Part shown: piece after piece, positions 1-6,635 of the stretch
How positions within the stretch are numbered: position 1 is the first letter of the stretch
Layout: each line of letters begins with the position of its first letter
Notes under the pieces: generated by a model
Databases searched by the model: none
Told to the model about the DNA's origin: nothing
What the model saw: only the letters and a program-made list of their open reading frames with translations
Translations under genes and position numbers: made by a program
Assembly (NCBI GenBank): GCA_902803185.1
Contig: CADCOV010000150.1
Location: forward strand, 1-7,700
Direction of reading: 5' to 3'
DNA length: 7,700 bases
DNA from: an uncultured Eubacteriales bacterium
GTDB lineage: Bacteria > Bacillota > Clostridia > Peptostreptococcales > Anaerovoracaceae

Positions 1-890
1 CCCTCCGGCTCCGCCATCGTGACCTTGAGGGTGACCCGGCCCGTCGGCTCCAGGGCCTTCGTCTCGTCCAGCCTTCCCTCCGGCAGCACGCTGCCGTGGT
101 CCTCATATCGCATGCGGTGGATCAAAGCCCCCGCCCTGTCTGCCAGTCCGGACGCGTTCCCCGCCCGGTAGAGCCCGGTGCCGTAGCCCGCGCCCCCCGC
201 CAGGAGGGTCAGGAGCACCGCCCCCGTCGCGACCAGGGCCGCCGCCCTGTACTTGTTTTCCTGGCTGCCGTTGCCCGCGCTCCGGGCGATCAAAAAGATG
301 GCCGCAGCCGCCCCGAAGACCGCCAGCGCCGGTCCCGCCGGCACCACGCCGGAGACCGCGCCCGCGAAGACGAGCCCCGCCGGCACCAGGATGAGGGGCG
401 CCCGGCTGCAGGAAAGCCCTGCGAAAAGTCCGGTGAGGAGCCCCAGCACCAGGGAGAACAGCGGATAGGAGCCGCCCTCTTCCCCCGTCCCGAAGTTCGG
501 ATAGATCCGTCCGTGGGCCTCGGTGAGCCTGAGGGAGATCTGCTGCAGGAAGGCGTTCAGCCCGCCGCTGAATTGGCCGTGGAGGACCAGGGCCAGCAGC
601 ATCACCGCCAGGATGGCGATGGCCGCCGCAAGGCCGCCCCTGCGGGCCGTTCCCTCCTCGGAAGGCGTGCCCAGGCCGCTCACCTGGGTGAGGACGAGGC
701 CGATGGCGCCGCCCAAGATGGCCGCCCACATCGGAAGGCCCGCTCCGGCCAGGTCCAGGCCGCCGAAGAGCACCCAAAGGAGAGCCGCTGCGAGCAGCGC
801 CCCGATGGCTCCCCGGTAGAGCACGCCGGCCTTCCGCCGGCTCTCCCCGTCCCTGATATGCAGCTTAAGCCTTCCCTCTGACGCGCGCAC
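1..890 (-). CDS. Multi-pass membrane protein, probable N-terminal part of a TgpA-like transglutaminase; 3' end outside window
   Basis: A single open frame runs from GTG at 890 to the left edge, 296 codons without a stop. An in-frame TAG (905-903) lies just upstream and GGAGGAGG (903-896) lies 5 nt before the GTG, so this is the first possible and best start. The translation is rich in membrane helices: about residues 27-43, 53-68, 84-103 (LAAAIAILAVMLLALVLHG), 139-160, two more between about 163 and 205, and one near 215-240. It then leaves the membrane and reads GRVTLKVTMAEPEG, which resembles the segment before the extracellular domain in transglutaminase-core proteins of this gene set. The catalytic Cys-His-Asp core would lie beyond the window, so the assignment rests on topology and the MoxR-DUF58 context. 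An Arg/Gly-rich frame of 224 codons on the same strand (103-777) is a shadow. Separation from DUF58 is 85 nt. Confidence 0.8.
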   Translation of the reverse strand, partial: MRASEGRLKLHIRDGESRRKAGVLYRGAIGALLAAALLWVLFGGLDLAGAGLPMWAAILGGAIGLVLTQVSGLGTPSEEGTARRGGLAAAIAILAVMLLALVLHGQFSGGLNAFLQQISLRLTEAHGRIYPNFGTGEEGGSYPLFSLVLGLLTGLFAGLSCSRAPLILVPAGLVFAGAVSGVVPAGPALAVFGAAAAIFLIARSAGNGSQENKYRAAALVATGAVLLTLLAGGAGYGTGLYRAGNASGLADRAGALIHRMRYEDHGSVLPEGRLDETKALEPTGRVTLKVTMAEPE

Positions 891-895
891 GCCTG

Positions 896-903
896 CCTCC
901 TCC
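896..903 (-). promoter_or_regulatory. Ribosome binding site for the GTG-started transglutaminase-like gene
   Basis: GGAGGAGG on the minus strand, 5 nt before GTG (890-888). It overlaps the in-frame TAG at 905-903, so no upstream start is possible, and it fixes the N-terminus of this otherwise easily missed gene. Confidence 0.75.
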
Positions 904-910
904 TATGGCC

Positions 911-966
911 GCCGGCCCCGCCGGGCCGGCCGCCCTGTGCTGCCCGGCCGGAAGCGCCGGCCGGGC
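911..966 (-). repeat. Two consecutive GC-rich hairpins between the DUF58 and transglutaminase-like genes
   Basis: Hairpin 1 is a perfect 10 bp stem, GCCCGGCCGG (966-957) with CCGGCCGGGC (951-942), and a 5 nt loop. Hairpin 2 is an 8 bp stem, GCCGGCCC (930-923) with GGGCCGGC (918-911), and a 4 nt loop. No U-tract follows, so they are not standard terminators. They fill most of the 85 nt gap, the longest gap between genes of this operon. mRNA stabilisation, partial attenuation, or a REP-like element are possible. Confidence 0.6.
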
Positions 967-975
967 CTAAGATCG

Positions 976-2070
976 CTAATACAAACGGAGCTCCTGATAG
1001 CGCTCCCGATAATCCTTGTCCTCCGCATCCACCGCGAGGATCCTGCCGCCGCCCATCACCTCCGCATCCGGCGCCGGGCCGCAGCTCAGGTAGATGATGT
1101 GGGTGGCCTCGCTCCTGCCGTACACCGTCTCATAGAGGGCGGCGCAGGAGGTGTCCGACACCGCCGGCGGGGACGCCAGGAACTGCGGGATCACCTCGGC
1201 GAACTCCTCCGGGAACTGGATCTCCCGCTCGAAGACCGCCTGGGCCGCCGGCTCGTTCCAGACCGCCCGGAACAGCAGTCCCCGGTCCATCAAAGCCTGG
1301 CACACGGAGACGGTGAGCTCCGCCAGGGCCTCCAGGGCCTCGGCCTGTGCCGGCGCCCTCAGGCTCTTGTCCATGACCACCATCAAAGACTTGTCCAGCG
1401 GCAGGGACGGATCCCGGACGATCAGCTTGTCCAGCTTGCCGGACAGCTTCCAGTGGATCTGCTTGAGGTCGTCCCCCTGCTCGTACTCCCTGATCTGGAA
1501 GGTCTCCGACCGGTCCTGCCCCTTGCGGTACGGGGAATAGACCTCGTTGTCGAAGGAGTCGCTCTCCTGCAGGTCGTAGGAGACGGCCACATCAAAGAGG
1601 TCCGGCAGCACGGTGAAGCTGGCCCTGGCCGCCGCCCTGCACGGGATCGGGATCAGGCCAAAGAGCCCGTTCAGCCGCACGTGATCAAAGGTGCAGTTGA
1701 TCTTGCCGCAGCCCACGCTGGCCGCGGTCAGCGGGATCACCGCCGTGCCCTTCGGGAGCAGGGATGCGGAAAGCGTCCTCACCAGCTTCTCCCCGGTATA
1801 GGCGTTTTCCAGCGTGCAGCGGACGGTGACGTCCGCGATCGGCAGGGGCGAACCGTTCTGGAGCGTGAGCGAGACCGCCGTGCTGCCGCCCCGGGCGGCA
1901 GCGGCGCTCCCTCGCAGGGCGAGGGAGCGGGCGGCCGCGAGATCGCAGGCCGCCCCGGCGGCGAGCAGCAGCAGGACCGCTGCCAGCACCACCTGGCTGT
2001 AGACGTTGCTCGATATGAAGTTGTACAGGATGAGCCCCGCGAGCAGGGCTGCCGGTACGATCCGTTTCAT
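976..2070 (-). CDS. DUF58 domain protein
   Basis: The product is 364 residues with two hydrophobic segments near the N-terminus (about 4-19 and 27-46). A beta-rich region follows, then the DUF58 signature at about 194-220, which includes REYEQGDDLKQIHWK and ends in LIVRD. A later VWA-like segment contains the strand LMVVMDKS, where the usual MIDAS DxSxS is reduced to DKS. DUF58 proteins are membrane-anchored partners of MoxR ATPases; their molecular role is poorly defined. It starts 12 nt after the MoxR stop, with AAAGGA four nt before the ATG (a short spacer). The order MoxR, DUF58, transglutaminase-like is the standard one for this gene set, which supports the call. Confidence 0.92.
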   Translation of the reverse strand: MKRIVPAALLAGLILYNFISSNVYSQVVLAAVLLLLAAGAACDLAAARSLALRGSAAAARGGSTAVSLTLQNGSPLPIADVTVRCTLENAYTGEKLVRTLSASLLPKGTAVIPLTAASVGCGKINCTFDHVRLNGLFGLIPIPCRAAARASFTVLPDLFDVAVSYDLQESDSFDNEVYSPYRKGQDRSETFQIREYEQGDDLKQIHWKLSGKLDKLIVRDPSLPLDKSLMVVMDKSLRAPAQAEALEALAELTVSVCQALMDRGLLFRAVWNEPAAQAVFEREIQFPEEFAEVIPQFLASPPAVSDTSCAALYETVYGRSEATHIIYLSCGPAPDAEVMGGGRILAVDAEDKDYRERYQELRLY

Positions 2071-2082
2071 CGATTCCTTTCG

Positions 2083-3036
2083 TTACTTCAGCAGGGACTT
2101 GAAATCGTCGGTCTGCGGCATCGGGACCTCCGAGAGGATCTCCTCCAGGATGGACTCCGGCGTGTACTCGTTGAGACGGGCCTTGGAGTTCAGCATCAAG
2201 CGGTGGGCGCAGACGTCGGCGAACACCGCCCGGATGTCCTCCGGCACCACGTAGTCCCTGTCCTCACAGAGGGCGTGGGCTTTGGTCATGCGGCAGAGGG
2301 CCAGGGCGCCTCTCGGGCTGATGCCCAGGGAGACCATGGCGTGCTCTCTGGTCTTCTGGACCAGCCGCGCCACGTAGTCGTAGAGGGACTCGGCCATGTA
2401 GACCTGATTGGCCTCCTCGATCAGGTCTTTGAGCTCCTCCTCGGAGACCACCTGCTCCACCTTGCTGAGCGGGTCCTCGGTGTGGCGGGCCATCAGGATC
2501 TCCGTCTGGCTGGCCAGGTCAGGATAGCCGATGGACAGCTTGATCAGGAAGCGGTCCAGCTGGGAGTTCGGCAGCATCTGGGTGCCGGCGGAACCCGCAG
2601 GGTTCTCTGTCGCCAGGACGATGAACGGCTCCGGCAGGTCATAGGTCACGCCGTCCACGGTGACCCGCTTCTCCTCCATTGCCTCCAGCAGCGCCGCCTG
2701 GGTCTTGCTGGAGGTCCGGTTGATCTCGTCCGCCAGCAGCAGGTTCGTCATGATGGCGCCTTCCTTATAGGACAGGGCGCCGGTGTCTTTGTCGTAGACC
2801 GAGAAGCCGATGATGTCGGACGGCATGGTATCCGGCGTGAACTGCACGCGGCGGGTCTTGAGGCCCATCGCCTTCGCGAAGGACAAAGCCATGGTGGTCT
2901 TGCCCACCCCCGGCACGTCCTCCAGCAGCACGTTGCCCCTGGCAAGCACCGCCATCATCACCTTGGCGACCACCTCGTCCTTGCCTTTGATGACGCGGGT
3001 CACTTCATCGAGTATCGTCTGGATCTTCTGGTTCAT
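2083..3036 (-). CDS. MoxR-family AAA+ ATPase
   Basis: The product is 317 residues, the usual length for the family. Motifs in order: Walker A EDVPGVGKTT (about 39-48, K46), Walker B LLLADE (D103-E104) followed by INRTSSKTQAALLEAMEE, sensor 1 ATENP (142-146, N145), LDRF (probable arginine-finger region), and the C-terminal lid with SPRGALAL (sensor 2 arginine). It is a cytoplasmic ATPase of the chaperone-like MoxR group, thought to remodel partner proteins. In this common gene set it precedes a DUF58 protein and a membrane transglutaminase. The gap to the lipoprotein gene is 13 nt, and GGAGG lies 6 nt before the ATG, so the genes are almost certainly co-transcribed. The likely partner is the DUF58 protein. 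Being downstream of a B12 riboswitch is unusual for this family. Confidence 0.95.
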   Translation of the reverse strand: MNQKIQTILDEVTRVIKGKDEVVAKVMMAVLARGNVLLEDVPGVGKTTMALSFAKAMGLKTRRVQFTPDTMPSDIIGFSVYDKDTGALSYKEGAIMTNLLLADEINRTSSKTQAALLEAMEEKRVTVDGVTYDLPEPFIVLATENPAGSAGTQMLPNSQLDRFLIKLSIGYPDLASQTEILMARHTEDPLSKVEQVVSEEELKDLIEEANQVYMAESLYDYVARLVQKTREHAMVSLGISPRGALALCRMTKAHALCEDRDYVVPEDIRAVFADVCAHRLMLNSKARLNEYTPESILEEILSEVPMPQTDDFKSLLK

Positions 3037-3049
3037 TGCTCTCCTCCGT

Positions 3050-4153
3050 CTATCCGTTCAGCCGGTTGCTGAAATCAAATACGTTTCCGTTCCCGTTCCT
3101 CTGCAGCAGGAGCAGCGCGGTCAGCGCCATCTCCGCCTGCCGGGTCGCCAGCACGTTGCTCTCCTCCGGTTTTCCCTCCCGGTCGAGAGCGGTGGCAAAG
3201 CCGCCATCCTCACCCCGGAAGCTCATCAGCGCCGTGACCGGGTTGCCCCCGGCCTTCTGGAACCGCTCGTCCGCCGTCGGGTCGATGCCCAGCGCGCAGA
3301 GGGCCAGGATCACCTGGGCGTCGGAATCCGCGCTGAAGGCGCTGCCGTACAGGTAGTAGCCGCCCTGGGACATGGCCTCCTGCAGGTAGGCGAGGCCCTT
3401 TTCGATCTCCTCCGGCACGGTCATCTCCGTCCCGTCGTCCAGGGTGTAGACCGTCTCGTCCTCCCGATACGGCGACAAAGCGTACAGCGCCATGGCGGTC
3501 AGGTCCACGTCGCCGCCCTTTCCCACCAGACCGATGCTGCCGTCCGCGCCGGCGTAGTTCAGGATCCTGCGGATCAGCTCCGGTCTGCCGTAGACCGCGT
3601 CCGCCGGATCCTCCCAGCCGCCCGCGTCCAGGGTGACGAGGGCGTGGATCGCGCCGTTGCTGCCCTGCTCATCGATGCCGCCGGTGACATCCCAGTGGAA
3701 GATGCCCTCGTCCACCAGATCGATGGGCTTGCCATCCCTGCCGGTGCCGAAGGCCCGCGGGTCGCCGCCGGAGACCAGCGCCGCCAGGATCGCCCGGTGC
3801 CACTCGGTGGCCATATACTCGTTCAGGCTGCCCCGGTCGGCGTAGGCTTTGTTCACATAGCTTTCCAGGTCCTTCAGGTAGGCCTCGTAGTCCGGGGTAT
3901 CGATGCCCGCCCGGGCCGTGGCGATGATGAGCCAGTCGGAGATCGCATCCCCCGCCCGGAAGTACGGGGCGTAGGTGATGCTCTCATCGTCGTCCAGATT
4001 GCCCAGCTTGTGGTAGTAGCTGTCGATCCCCTTGATCACCGCGCCGTAGTCGTCGCTCTTCCCGCCGCTGCAGCCGGCCAGCAGGCCGGCGAACAGGCAC
4101 AGGATCAGGGCGATGGCCGTGAGCCGTATGTTTATCTTTCTCGTCCTCTTCAT
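3050..4153 (-). CDS. Lipoprotein with prenyltransferase/squalene-oxidase-like alpha/alpha repeats (transcobalamin alpha-domain-like)
   Basis: The product is 367 residues. A basic N-terminus and hydrophobic signal end in a lipobox L25-A26-G27-C28, followed by SGGKSDD, so it should be a membrane-anchored lipoprotein on the outer face. The mature part shows recurring helix-plus-turn units typical of alpha/alpha barrels: ISDWLIIATARAGI, NGAIHALVTLDAGG, VDLTAMALYALSPY (from V216), SDAQVILALCALGI and TRQAEMALTALLLL, with DGS and EDGGF turns between them. This is the fold of squalene cyclases and of the N-terminal domain of intrinsic factor and transcobalamin; from memory VDLTAMALYAL recalls a conserved segment there. 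Its place between a B12 riboswitch/DUF4430 gene and the rest of the operon suggests that it supplies the alpha side of a split corrinoid-binding pair. The start is supported by GAAGGAGA and a 7 nt spacer. I saw no catalytic motif of the cyclases such as DxDD. Binding is inferred, not shown. Confidence 0.8.
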   Translation of the reverse strand: MKRTRKINIRLTAIALILCLFAGLLAGCSGGKSDDYGAVIKGIDSYYHKLGNLDDDESITYAPYFRAGDAISDWLIIATARAGIDTPDYEAYLKDLESYVNKAYADRGSLNEYMATEWHRAILAALVSGGDPRAFGTGRDGKPIDLVDEGIFHWDVTGGIDEQGSNGAIHALVTLDAGGWEDPADAVYGRPELIRRILNYAGADGSIGLVGKGGDVDLTAMALYALSPYREDETVYTLDDGTEMTVPEEIEKGLAYLQEAMSQGGYYLYGSAFSADSDAQVILALCALGIDPTADERFQKAGGNPVTALMSFRGEDGGFATALDREGKPEESNVLATRQAEMALTALLLLQRNGNGNVFDFSNRLNG

Positions 4154-4185
4154 GGACTGTCTCCTTCGATCAAAATGTCCCTGCA

Positions 4186-4205
4186 GCGGGGCTATTCTCC
4201 CCCGC
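4186..4205 (-). other. GC hairpin spanning the stop codon of the large DUF4430 gene
   Basis: Minus strand GCGGGG (4205-4200) pairs with CCCCGC (4191-4186) around an 8 nt loop containing the TAG stop. TGCAGGGACATTTTG follows, which is only slightly U-rich. It could slow or partly stop transcription before the lipoprotein gene, or protect the mRNA, or be a by-product of the GC-rich repeats. Confidence 0.25.
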
Positions 4206-6312
4206 CGGGCTCTTCACCGCCGGGTTGTTCACCTCCGCCGGGTTCTTCTCCCCCGCCGGGCTCTTCACCGCTGCCGGGTCCTTCACCGCCGCCCGGCTCG
4301 TCTCCGCCACCGGGTTCACCGCCGCCCGGTTCTTCTCCTCCGCCGGGCTCCTCGCCGCCGCCCGGTCCGTCCGGCGGCACTACAGGTTCGTCCCCGCCGG
4401 TCTTCGGCAGGGTCTCCTGCTTCGTCTCGCCGCAGTTCTTACAGGTGTAGAGGATGTAACCGTCTTCGGATGCCGTCGGCTCCAGCCGCTCGGTCTCCTC
4501 CCAGTCGTGTCCCGTGGCCGGGATCACCTCGGTCTCCTGGTCGCCGCAGACCTCGCAGGTCCTGGCCCACTCGCCGTCCTCCTCGCAGGACGGCTCTTTG
4601 ATGATGTCGCCGTCATCCCAGACGTGGCGGGATTCGTAGCCGCCGTTGATCCAGATGCCGCAGTAGCTGGAGAGGGCCGAAGGCGGGTTGGTCACCGTGA
4701 GGCCCAGGTCCTTGCCGTAGGACAGGGTGTAGCGCAGGGTGATGTGGTTGTTGTTGCCGTTCAGGTAGTAGCTGGACATGCCCCGGCCCGGATAGTTGAC
4801 GCCGTCGATGGTGTACATCCATCCGCTGCCCTGGAAGTACTGGAGCTCCTCGATGGAGTCCCGGCTCCCGGTGCCGCTGCCGGACAGGCCGTCCTGCTGG
4901 ATCTTGGCCAGCAGCTCGTCCGGGACCGCTGCGCCGTAGGCGATGCCGCCCACGTGGATGCCCCGGAGGAAGAAGTTGATGTCCGCGGTGCCGCTGCAGG
5001 AGAGGACGCCCAGGATGTTCGGGTCGTTGGCCGCCGGGGTGCCCTTCTTGACCTCGTCGCCGGCAGCGCCGTTGAAGTAGTAGTTCAGGGCGTTGATCAC
5101 CGCGTAGGAGGCCGGTTCGTTTTGATGGACCTCGTAGACGAAGCCGTCCGCGATGATCCCCAGGCCGATGGTGGTGGCGTCGATGGTGACGTAGCAGTTC
5201 CCCAGCACGCCGCCCTCGTCCACGTACTCGTAGGTCAGGTCGTAGACCTCGCAGCGGGAGTTGCCCTCGTCGTCCCAGGCAGTCACCACGATCCGGTGCG
5301 TGGAGGTATCCCCCACCGCCGGCGGCTCCAGATGGAAGTCGTACTGGTAGACGCCGCCTCCCGTCGGGGTGCCGGACCGCTTGCCGTCAAAGGTGACCCG
5401 GATGTTATCGTACGGCAGGTCTTTGCCGTGGTAGTCCACCGCCTCGATCAGGATGCTGAAGTTGGCGTTGCTGGTGGTGGCCTGATGGTCCTCGATCAGC
5501 TCGCCGTCGTCGGTCCTGGCGATGATCTGAGGCGGATCGGAGCCCACCGTCGGCCGGTCCTCGTCCGCCATGTCCGCGGTCAGGGTGATGGTGTAGGTCA
5601 CGTGGTAGTAGGTCTTGCCCGCCTGCTTGATGTAGAGGGTCAGGAAGTTCTGGCCCCGGACCAGCTGGGCGGTGTAGTCCCTGGCGCCCTTCAGCTCGAG
5701 ATAGGTGCCGTTCATCGGCGTGGCGCTGTTGGTCAGCTTGACCCGGAGCGTCATATCCTCCTCCGCGTTCACCAGATAGGCGTAGAAGTCCAGGATCCCG
5801 TCCGGCAGCTGGCTGTCGGTCAGCTCCATATTGTTCAGGTCTGTGACGATCTTCACCTGCTCGGTGCGGTCCCGCGGGTCGATGGACTCCCCGCCCTGGT
5901 TGCCGCCGTCCCCATGGTCGTTGGCTTTGTCGTCGTCGGTGATGCCGTCGAGGCCGCCCTTGCCGTCGTCGATGTCCACGGAGTGGGACGGGTCGCTGTC
6001 CGGCTGCTTGTCCTCGTTCTTCTGTTCCGGCTCCTCAGTCTTTTCCTCCGGCTTCTCCTCCTGCTCCGGAGGCGGCGGGGTCTCAGGCTCCTCGTCCTGC
6101 TCCTCCCCCTGTTCGCCGGCGCCGGTCTCGTCGTCGATGTCGTCCACCGCCTTCGAGGTGGACATGGTCTCCGCCTGCGGCAGCCGCCCCGGCTCCAGCG
6201 GATTCTCCGGCGGCACAGGCTTCTGGACCAACACAAACAGCAGGCAGAAGGCGATCAAAACGATCACCGCCGCCGCGCTGAGTCTCTTTTTTCTGTCCCG
6301 GTCCCTTCTCAA
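4192..6312 (-). CDS. Large anchored surface protein with DUF4430 domain, CxxC repeats and PGGGE tail
   Basis: The product is 706 residues from the TTG start. In order it has: a basic N-terminus and one membrane helix (about 11-29), giving an extracellular anchor; a very acidic Pro/Glu/Asp-rich stalk (about 57-150); beta-strand-rich Ig-like segments (about 152-375), only weakly recognisable; and a DUF4430 domain (about 376-545). The DUF4430 hallmark is GSGWMYTIDGVNYPG, with W498, followed by HITLRYTL. Next come two 38-residue repeats with CxxC pairs (C586/C589 and C624/C627), then a Gly-Pro-Glu tail (650-706). The DUF4430 domain resembles the beta domain of transcobalamin, so corrinoid binding at the cell surface is the likely role, supported by the B12 riboswitch directly upstream. 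It is the first gene of the riboswitch operon and the lipoprotein gene follows after 38 nt. An LPKTG string at 635-639 is not followed by a membrane helix and is probably not a sortase signal. The function of the Ig-like part and tail is unknown; the tail could reach into or bind the wall. Confidence 0.85.
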   Translation of the reverse strand: MRRDRDRKKRLSAAAVIVLIAFCLLFVLVQKPVPPENPLEPGRLPQAETMSTSKAVDDIDDETGAGEQGEEQDEEPETPPPPEQEEKPEEKTEEPEQKNEDKQPDSDPSHSVDIDDGKGGLDGITDDDKANDHGDGGNQGGESIDPRDRTEQVKIVTDLNNMELTDSQLPDGILDFYAYLVNAEEDMTLRVKLTNSATPMNGTYLELKGARDYTAQLVRGQNFLTLYIKQAGKTYYHVTYTITLTADMADEDRPTVGSDPPQIIARTDDGELIEDHQATTSNANFSILIEAVDYHGKDLPYDNIRVTFDGKRSGTPTGGGVYQYDFHLEPPAVGDTSTHRIVVTAWDDEGNSRCEVYDLTYEYVDEGGVLGNCYVTIDATTIGLGIIADGFVYEVHQNEPASYAVINALNYYFNGAAGDEVKKGTPAANDPNILGVLSCSGTADINFFLRGIHVGGIAYGAAVPDELLAKIQQDGLSGSGTGSRDSIEELQYFQGSGWMYTIDGVNYPGRGMSSYYLNGNNNHITLRYTLSYGKDLGLTVTNPPSALSSYCGIWINGGYESRHVWDDGDIIKEPSCEEDGEWARTCEVCGDQETEVIPATGHDWEETERLEPTASEDGYILYTCKNCGETKQETLPKTGGDEPVVPPDGPGGGEEPGGGEEPGGGEPGGGDEPGGGEGPGSGEEPGGGEEPGGGEQPGGEEPGGGE
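4195..4365 (-). repeat. Degenerate 15-18 nt repeats encoding a PGGGE-rich C-terminal tail
   Basis: Codons 650-706 encode about ten copies of a five- or six-residue unit (PGGGEE, with PGGGE, PGGGDE, PGSGEE, PGGGEQ and PGGEE variants) up to the stop codon. All units are multiples of 3 nt, so copy-number change would keep the frame. The tail is flexible, acidic and without hydrophobic residues, and it is not a membrane or sorting signal. Confidence 0.85.
4396..4587 (-). repeat. Two tandem 38-residue CxxC repeats within the DUF4430 surface protein
   Basis: Residues 576-613 and 614-639 align with an offset of exactly 38: CEEDGEWARTCEVCG with ASEDGYILYTCKNCG, and IPATG with LPKTG. C586/C589 match C624/C627, while the first cysteine (C576) is replaced by A614 in the second copy. 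Repeats of this type, ending in IPATGH, are common in Firmicutes surface proteins. Each CxxC may bind metal or form a disulfide, but this is not shown here. Confidence 0.75.
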
Positions 6313-6320
6313 AGCGCCTG

Positions 6321-6328
6321 TCCTTTCC
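6321..6328 (-). promoter_or_regulatory. Ribosome binding site selecting a TTG start
   Basis: GGAAAGGA on the minus strand lies 8 nt before TTG at 6312-6310. A longer frame could begin at a TTG at 6342, but that codon lies inside the U-run of the terminator hairpin and has no ribosome binding site. The TTG at 6312 is therefore preferred. Confidence 0.75.
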
Positions 6329-6329
6329 G

Positions 6330-6374
6330 AAATAAAACACAAAAAACGAACATGCTGTTACGTCCGTTTTTCGT
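6330..6374 (-). terminator. Riboswitch expression-platform hairpin, probable intrinsic terminator
   Basis: On the minus strand ACGAAAAACGGACGT (6374-6360) can pair along its whole length with ATGTTCGTTTTTTGT (6353-6339), with three G-U pairs, around the loop AACAGC. GTTTTATTT follows. This is a 15 bp stem with a U-rich tail, about 45 nt after the B12 box and directly before the ribosome binding site. It fits a terminator used when ligand is bound. The stem is AU-rich, so its strength is uncertain. A smaller hairpin, GGCTG/CAGCC (about 6406-6390), lies between aptamer and terminator and may take part in the switch. Confidence 0.6.
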
Positions 6375-6419
6375 AAAAGTCGATTCGCTGGCTGTCTCCC
6401 GCAGCCGTCCTCCCATGAT

Positions 6420-6590
6420 ATGCAGGTCTCCTGGCTCACGCCTCCCCGCACCCTGCCGCCTTCCCGGGTCTCCCCAGTGGCGATCCGGCAGGATGCTCCG
6501 CGCTTACAGTGGCGGGACCGCACAGGACTCTCACCTGTTTCCCTCTTGGCTCCCCCAGCAGATGGGAGAGAACATACCCGGCCTGTTATT
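6420..6590 (-). ncRNA. Cobalamin (B12) riboswitch aptamer
   Basis: On the minus strand the conserved elements of the AdoCbl riboswitch family occur in order. They are GAGGGAAACAGGTGAGAG (about 6546-6529), the core GGTCCCGCCACTGTAAGCG (about 6519-6501), CCACTGGGGAGACCCGGGAA (about 6480-6461) leading into GGCGGC, and the B12 box GAGCCAGGAGACCTGC (6437-6422). CAGG at 6585-6582 can pair with CCTG at 6426-6423 to close the outer P1 helix. The aptamer lies between a strong promoter and the 706-residue DUF4430 gene, so it should switch off the downstream operon when adenosylcobalamin (or a related cobalamin) is plentiful. The motif set is highly specific and I see no good alternative. Confidence 0.96.
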
Positions 6591-6606
6591 CATTGTCTAA
6601 CAATAT

Positions 6607-6635
6607 ATTATATCGTTTCTGTTCCCTTCGGTCAA
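6607..6635 (-). promoter_or_regulatory. Sigma-A promoter of the B12-riboswitch operon
   Basis: Minus strand: -35 TTGACC at 6635-6630, a spacer of exactly 17 nt, and -10 TATAAT at 6612-6607. Transcription would begin near 6600, about 15 nt before the riboswitch aptamer. The match to the housekeeping consensus is almost perfect, so basal transcription is probably strong and control falls mainly to the riboswitch. Confidence 0.88.

Noticed and set aside
103..777. Minus-strand frame of 224 codons rich in Arg and Gly
   Set aside because: It overlaps the multi-pass membrane gene in another frame, has no recognisable domain and has a shadow-like composition. The 890-to-1 frame has a ribosome binding site and membrane helices.
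4195..4365. CRISPR array suggested by regularly spaced repeats
   Set aside because: The units are 15-18 nt, contiguous and in frame with the coding sequence, with no unique spacers. They encode a protein repeat.
4396..4410. LPKTG as a sortase cell-wall sorting signal
   Set aside because: No hydrophobic segment or basic tail follows, and 67 tail residues rich in Gly, Pro and Glu come after it. The motif aligns with IPATG of the preceding repeat.
6310..6342. TTG at 6342 as the start of the large DUF4430 protein
   Set aside because: It lies within the terminator U-run and lacks a ribosome binding site, while TTG at 6312 has GGAAAGGA at an 8 nt spacing.
6083..6523. Minus-strand frame of 146 codons across the riboswitch and the start of the 706-residue gene
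   Set aside because: It begins inside the conserved aptamer, passes through the terminator hairpin and overlaps the real gene out of frame.
937..6600. Very long plus-strand open frames at 937-3072, 2810-4450 and 4225-6600
   Set aside because: They lie opposite well-recognised minus-strand genes (DUF58, MoxR, lipoprotein, DUF4430 protein). Their translations are Arg/Gly/Val-rich without domains, and one crosses the riboswitch. Such frames are expected opposite GC-rich genes.
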